In this document: piece after piece, positions 31,444-35,072 of the stretch
How positions within the stretch are numbered: position 1 is the stretch's first letter
How the letters are laid out: each line of letters opens with the position of its first letter
Assembly (NCBI RefSeq): GCF_001429395.1
Contig: NZ_LMJT01000026.1
Coordinates: forward strand, 1-35,072
Direction of reading: 5' to 3'
Source: Allobosea sp. Root381
GTDB taxonomy: Bacteria > Pseudomonadota > Alphaproteobacteria > Rhizobiales > Beijerinckiaceae
DNA: 35,072 nt
Position numbers and translations under genes: made by a program
Notes under the pieces: generated by a model
What the model saw: the letters and a program-made list of their open reading frames with translations, nothing else
Told to the model about the DNA's origin: nothing
The model's database searches: none

Positions 31444-32547
31444 ATGGCCGGGCGGGTCCTGATCGCAGGCGCTTCGGGCGTCATCGGGCAACCGGCCGTC
31501 GCGGCCTTCGCGACTGCCGGCTGGGAGGTCATCGCGGTCTCGCGGCGCCCGCCCGACCTGCCAGCCTCGGACTACTGGCGTCATCTCGCCGTCGATCTCA
31601 CTGATCCCGACGCCTGCATCTTGGCCGCACGCGAAGCCGGGCCGGTGACGCATGTTGTCTACGCGGCGCTCCACGAGAAGCCCGGGCTCGTCGCCGGCTG
31701 GCGCGACGAAGAGCAGATGGCGACCAATCTCGCCATGCTGCGCAACCTGATGACGCCGCTGCGCGATGGCGGGGCGCTCGAACACCTCAGCCTGTTCCAG
31801 GGCACCAAGGCCTACGGCGTGCACCTGAAGCCGATCGCCTCGCCGGCGCGCGAGAGCTGGCCACGCCATCCGCATCGCAATTTCTACTGGCTGCAGGAGG
31901 ACTGGGCGAAGGAGCATCTGGCGGCGCAGGGAACCGCGGTCACGATCTTTCGGCCGCAGGTGATCTTCGGCGACGCCGCCGGCGTCGCGATGAACATCGT
32001 CCCGGTTCTCGGCGCCTATGCCGGCCTCTGCCGGGAACTCGGGCGGCCCTTCGCCTATCCGGGTGGGCCGGGTTATTTGCTTGAGGCGGTCGATGCGCGG
32101 TTGATCGCGCGGGCGTTGCTCTGGGCTGCGGGTGCCGAGGCCGCGCACAACGAGACTTTCAACATCACGAACGGTGATGTTTTTTCCTGGCCGGACATAT
32201 GGCCCGCGATCGCGCACGCGCTCGGGCATGAGGCGACCGAGCCGGAGCCGCTGCGACTCGGCGACTGGCTGCCGACGCAGGAGGCGGTCTGGGAGCGGGT
32301 CGTTTCGCGTTGCGGACTTCGCCGTGCCTCGCTTGCGGCACTGCTCGGCGAGTCGCATCACTACGCCGACTTCACCATGGCGACGGGCGCCACGCGGCCA
32401 CCGCAGCCCGCTTTGGTCAGCACGATCAAGCTGCGCGAGGCGGGCTTCGCCCACTGCATCGACACCGAAGAGATGTTCCGCGAACTCATCGGGGTGCTCG
32501 TCGCCCGGCGGGTGGTGCCGGGACCGGAGAGGGAGAGACGACTATGA
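31444..32547 (+). CDS. PRISE-type (progesterone 5-beta-reductase/iridoid synthase-like) SDR enone reductase
   Basis: The 367-residue protein is an atypical extended SDR. It has GASGVIG (9-15), then the PRISE catalytic residues in their expected contexts: K122 in FQGTKAYGVHLKP and Y148 in NFYWLQEDW. Further hallmarks are TIFRPQVIFG, NITNGDVFSWPDIWP and the C-terminal KLREAGFAHCIDTEEMF. The family reduces the C=C bond of enones or dialdehydes with NADPH (progesterone 5-beta-reductase, iridoid synthase). The ATG at 31444 follows the dehydrogenase stop by five bases, and the stop overlaps the cyclase ATG. I infer reduction of a cyclic or branched enone. Confidence 0.88.
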   Translation: MAGRVLIAGASGVIGQPAVAAFATAGWEVIAVSRRPPDLPASDYWRHLAVDLTDPDACILAAREAGPVTHVVYAALHEKPGLVAGWRDEEQMATNLAMLRNLMTPLRDGGALEHLSLFQGTKAYGVHLKPIASPARESWPRHPHRNFYWLQEDWAKEHLAAQGTAVTIFRPQVIFGDAAGVAMNIVPVLGAYAGLCRELGRPFAYPGGPGYLLEAVDARLIARALLWAAGAEAAHNETFNITNGDVFSWPDIWPAIAHALGHEATEPEPLRLGDWLPTQEAVWERVVSRCGLRRASLAALLGESHHYADFTMATGATRPPQPALVSTIKLREAGFAHCIDTEEMFRELIGVLVARRVVPGPERERRL

Positions 32548-33566
32548 CAGCCCGACGCTGGGTCAACCGTCCCGAGGGATCGAACTGGGGCGATTTCGGC
32601 CCGGACGACCAGATCGGCCGTCTCAACCTGCTGACGCCGGAGCGCCGCCGCGCGGCGGCCACCGAGATCCGCACGGGCGAGACCTTCGCGCTTAGCCTAC
32701 CGCTCGACTATCCCGGCGGCAACGAGCTGTTCTCGCTGCGTCGCGAACCGGTGTTCAAGCACGAGAAGCGCGGCGACGGGCACAACTTCAACTTCCGCCT
32801 CTCGCACGTCTGCAGCGAGTTCTGCGACGTCGTTTCGGACGACGCCGTGCTGCTCTACCTGCAGTATTCGACGCAGTGGGATGGGTTCGGCCATGTGGGC
32901 CAGATGTTCGACGCCGACGGCGACGGCGTGCCGGAGAAAGTCTATTACAATGGCTACCGCGGCGGCACGGACATCGTCGGGCCGGACGATGCCGAACGCG
33001 GCTTCGGCGCCCACAAGCTCGGTATCGAGAACTTCGCGATCGCCGGCGTGCAGGGGCGCGGCGTCCTCGTCGATCTCGAGGCGACCTACGGGCGACAGCG
33101 CGCGCTGATCGGCTACGACGAGCTGATGCGGCAGCTCGACGCGCAGAACGTCACCGTCGAGTCCGGCGATTTCCTCTGCCTCTACACCGGTTTCGCCGAC
33201 CTGATCCTCGAAATGAACCGCAAGCCCGACGGGGACGTGCTGGCGCGCTCCTGCGCGGTGCTCGACGGTCGCGATACCCGCCTGCTCGACTGGATCACCC
33301 AGGCCGGGCTGGTCGCGATCTGCGCCGACAATTTCGCGGTGGAGGCCTATCCGGCGCGGCCTGCGGTTGGCGACAGCTTCCCCGGGCTGCCGCTGCACAA
33401 CCATTGCTTGTTCAAACAGGGCATCCATCTTGGAGAACTGTGGTATTTCGCGGAGCTGGCGCAGTGGCTGCGCGCGAACGGGCGTTGGCGTTTCATGCTA
33501 ACCGCGCCACCATTGCGGCTTCCGGGAGCTGTTGGGTCGCCAGTGATGCCGATGGCTACGGTTTGA
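32544..33566 (+). CDS. Cyclase-family (PF04199-like) metal-dependent hydrolase
   Basis: The 340-residue protein starts like the large cyclase-family members (NWGDFGPDDQIGRLNLLTPE). The metal motif reads STQWDGFGHVG (about 109-119): Asp113 and His117 are kept, but the first His of the canonical THxDxPxH is Gln111. Other matches are KVYYNGYRG, GRGVLVDL, VESGDFLCLYTGF and a late LHNHCLFKQGIHLGELW. Relatives include kynurenine formamidase and isatin hydrolase, and some of the large QWD forms occur in ring-cleavage contexts. It is the last gene of the rightward operon and overlaps the PRISE stop. Hydrolytic ring opening of a cyclic ketone or lactone is my inference. Confidence 0.88.
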   Translation: MTARRWVNRPEGSNWGDFGPDDQIGRLNLLTPERRRAAATEIRTGETFALSLPLDYPGGNELFSLRREPVFKHEKRGDGHNFNFRLSHVCSEFCDVVSDDAVLLYLQYSTQWDGFGHVGQMFDADGDGVPEKVYYNGYRGGTDIVGPDDAERGFGAHKLGIENFAIAGVQGRGVLVDLEATYGRQRALIGYDELMRQLDAQNVTVESGDFLCLYTGFADLILEMNRKPDGDVLARSCAVLDGRDTRLLDWITQAGLVAICADNFAVEAYPARPAVGDSFPGLPLHNHCLFKQGIHLGELWYFAELAQWLRANGRWRFMLTAPPLRLPGAVGSPVMPMATV

Positions 33567-33782
33567 CGCCTGTAGATTTTCAGTGTTGCCACTACAAAAG
33601 TGTAGCACAAAGCTTAATCGCCATGTGTCAAGTGACTAATAAAATCAATAACTTAGACAAGAAACTCAAATTGGCTGGGAGTTCTAGTCGCGCGGCCGCA
33701 AGGCCAGCTATTCGCGTAAGGTCGCGAAGCAGCACTCCGCCCAATTCGACCTCTTCGACCACCAAGCGACCCGCTCGGCGCG
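33567..33782. other. AT-rich boundary gap with a start-less 32-codon reading frame
   Basis: After the cyclase stop the base composition drops sharply in GC (about 33570-33670). An imperfect inverted repeat (GCCACTAC and GTGTAGCAC, 33587-33608) may terminate the rightward operon. The 10-mer GTGTAGCACA (33600-33609) also occurs at 13231-13240, the other edge of the cluster. At 33688-33786 a frame without start codon reads SRGRKASYSRKVAKQHSAQF and DLFDHQATRSAR, which looks like a genuine but decayed protein start. No gene is called here. Confidence 0.4.
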
Positions 33783-34421
33783 CTAGGGATCTGTCTCTTC
33801 GGCGAGCGGCTGGGCGAGCCACTGCCACCCCATTTCCCGCTTCCGGACGACATCGTGCTTCCGGATTGGGCGACATGGCCGCCTTTTGCCGATGCGGCAA
33901 TCCCCATCACCGGAACGCTGTTTGAGTTCCTGGATGCGGTTGCTGGTCCACGACGGCTGCAGGTACGTTGCTACTTCACCCCGCGCCACACTGAGAACAA
34001 CGACAGGCCGGTAGGCCGATCCCGTCCGCTGCCCAACCGGATGGGCCATCATCCCGATAGTGTTCTTCGCCCTGACCAGCTCCTGCATGAGCCCGGAGCT
34101 GCGGCGTTCGATCGGACGACGCTCCATGGAGACCCGGCGATCCGTGCAAGGATGCTTGGGCCAAGGTGGCCCCAGATCGTCGAAGAAACCCCGGCTGTCT
34201 GCCGCGTTAGCGCAAAAGAAGACGGGTTGATCGCAGACCGGGCAGCGTGCGTTGGGATTGACGTAGCAGGCGATCCTCGATCGGACCCTGTGCTGCTGCA
34301 GAAGGTGCGTGGCATCGCGCACCGGAAACAAGCGCTCGAAAGCATCTCGCTGCGACCGGCTCATCCGGCCTTTGACGCACCATCCGCAGGGGCAACTCGG
34401 AAAGTGGTTGTAGCCGGGCAT
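33783..34421 (-). CDS. Hypothetical Cys-rich protein
   Basis: The 212-residue protein has an N-terminal region (1-100) with CPCGWC, CPVCDQPVFFCANA and the segment GPPWPKHPCTD, which I recognise as a recurrent but unnamed family in Bosea- and Methylobacterium-like genomes. The Cys pairs suggest a zinc ribbon. The C-terminal half (SAYRPVVVLSVARGEVATYL) looks like a separate small beta domain. A GAGG sits directly before the ATG, an unusually short spacing. The plus-strand frame over the same region has no family-like features, so I favour this strand. Function unknown. Confidence 0.65.
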   Translation of the reverse strand: MPGYNHFPSCPCGWCVKGRMSRSQRDAFERLFPVRDATHLLQQHRVRSRIACYVNPNARCPVCDQPVFFCANAADSRGFFDDLGPPWPKHPCTDRRVSMERRPIERRSSGLMQELVRAKNTIGMMAHPVGQRTGSAYRPVVVLSVARGEVATYLQPSWTSNRIQELKQRSGDGDCRIGKRRPCRPIRKHDVVRKREMGWQWLAQPLAEETDP

Positions 34422-34613
34422 CCTCGTTGCATCTGGCCTCTAGAATCCAGCGCCTAGCTCCATTCGCGAACTGCGGCGCGTCAAATCACCGTATGCCTGT
34501 TTGATCTTGGCGAACGTCGCCAGCGATCGCTCGAATTTTACCAACTTCGCCGCATAGGATTTTCATCCGGCTTTGGCATCGTGGGCTGATCGCATCATCC
34601 TCTCGGACGCTCG

Positions 34614-34974
34614 ATGTCTTCGGGCCTTGGCACCATCGTCACTGCTGACCAGCTCAGCGCCCGGAACTATCCACCAACCGATTTCCTGGTCGATCGCCTC
34701 ATCCCGAAGGGCGTGGCCCTCCTCGCCGGTGAGCCAAAGGCTGGAAAACCCTGGCTGGCGCTCGACGTCGCCGCGTCCATTGCCCGCGGCGTGGTTGCCT
34801 CGGCGAAAGGAGTTGTCCGCCAGGCGATGTTCTGTATCTGGCTCTGGAAGACAACGAAGCCCGCCTTCACGGCCGACTGAGCAGCATGCTCGGGAGCACA
34901 GGCTGGCCGTCTCGTTTCGCCCTGACGACAACGTGGGATCGAATCGATCAGGTTGGCGCTAAAGCCATGCTCGA
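34614..34974 (+). pseudogene. AAA_25/RepA-like ATPase gene, frameshifted and cut by an insertion sequence
   Basis: The frame from 34614 encodes QLSARNYPPTDFLVDRLIPK and the Walker A region GEPKAGKPWLALD, then ends at a TGA at 34878. From 34823 another frame gives the expected continuation GDVLYLALEDNEARLHGRLS and MLGSTGWPSRFALTTTWDRI. Adding one G to the GG at 34823-34824 would join them, so a single-base deletion is the likely lesion. The Walker A Ser/Thr is also Pro (GKP), one base change from GKS. Similarity stops where the terminal IS21-like sequence begins. Relatives are replication or regulatory ATPases of plasmids and integrated elements. Confidence 0.8.
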
Positions 34975-35072
34975 TGTGTTTCGGCGTGCAAGTTTGACCC
35001 CTTGAGGCGGGGGATCGGCGTCCAACTTTGACCCCCTTGAGCCGGTTTCGGTGAGACTGCCCGTTCTGGTTT
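34975..35072 (+). mobile_element. End of a probable IS21-family insertion sequence
   Basis: The sequence from about TGTGTTTCGGCGTGCAAG (34975) onward carries two near-identical direct copies of a motif with TTTGACCCC, the repeated terminal pattern I associate with IS21-family ends and their internal transposase sites. The transposase genes would lie beyond the window. The precise left base is uncertain by a few positions. Confidence 0.6.
34982..35041 (+). repeat. Two tandem terminal repeats in the IS21-like end
   Basis: The copies at 34982-35006 and 35016-35041 both read CGGCGT-CAA-TTTGACCCC and end in CTTGAG. They differ at two bases and by one extra C. Spacing is about 34 bases. Multiple terminal repeats are expected for IS21-type transposase binding. 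Confidence 0.7.

Noticed and set aside
33855..34457. Plus-strand 200-codon open frame
   Set aside because: The opposite strand carries the patterned Cys motifs of a known-looking family; this frame has none. The choice is moderate, not certain.
34975..35041. The two TTTGACCCC repeats as a CRISPR or iteron replication origin
   Set aside because: There are only two copies at a position where a reading frame is cut off, which fits an insertion-sequence end better than iterons.

Overview
The window is GC-rich, densely coded DNA from an alphaproteobacterium, most likely of the Hyphomicrobiales. A Bosea-like organism is my guess. The signs are HWE/HisKA_2 sensor kinases, a LOV-PAS-HWE kinase of the Brucella type, EcfG-like promoters (GGAAC-N16-tGTT), a DUF6894 protein, and very large acyl-CoA catabolic operons. 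No rRNA, tRNA, CRISPR array or phage structural gene was recognised.

Region 1 (1-4600) starts inside an IS110-family insertion sequence. It continues with a light and stress signalling patch: two single-domain response regulators, a PAS-HWE kinase, a LOV-PAS-HWE kinase broken by a one-base frameshift, a DUF6894 protein and a decayed CsbD-like gene. Two near-identical EcfG-like promoters link the patch to the general stress response.

Region 2 (4600-13230) holds a periplasmic oxidation module on the minus strand: cytochrome c, a [2Fe-2S] subunit, a molybdopterin subunit, and an exported protein with two carboxymuconolactone-decarboxylase domains and a cupin. A LysR regulator sits upstream. Divergent from LysR are a second cupin with altered metal ligands, a zinc alcohol dehydrogenase and a RibD-C reductase. 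Two long perfect hairpins bracket the exported cupin gene. The region ends in a truncated SDR gene, which looks like a rearrangement breakpoint.

Region 3 (13283-33566) is the main discovery candidate: 21 genes in two divergent, tightly packed operons around one 300-base control region. Leftward (12 genes) are a branched-chain-amino-acid-type ABC importer, an acyl-CoA dehydrogenase, a TetR repressor, a phenylacetate-CoA-ligase-like enzyme, a PECR-like SDR, two class III CoA-transferases and a Bug-type binding protein. Rightward (9 genes) are an enoyl-CoA hydratase, a short crotonase-like protein, a DUF35 and thiolase-fold pair, an MFE-2-like SDR and MaoC hydratase, a second acyl-CoA dehydrogenase, a PRISE-type enone reductase and a cyclase-family hydrolase. 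Two copies of one 18-bp operator (consensus A[C/G]ATACTTAT[G/T]GGTATGT) lie next to the two first genes, so the TetR protein probably controls everything. The enzyme set suggests import, enone reduction, hydrolytic opening of a ring, CoA activation, beta-oxidation and possibly a retro-aldol side-chain cut, as expected for an alicyclic or terpenoid ketone acid. The substrate is not determined.

Region 4 (33567-35072) is a decayed boundary: an AT-rich gap, a small cysteine-rich hypothetical gene, an AAA_25/RepA-like ATPase killed by a frameshift, and the end of what looks like an IS21-family element.
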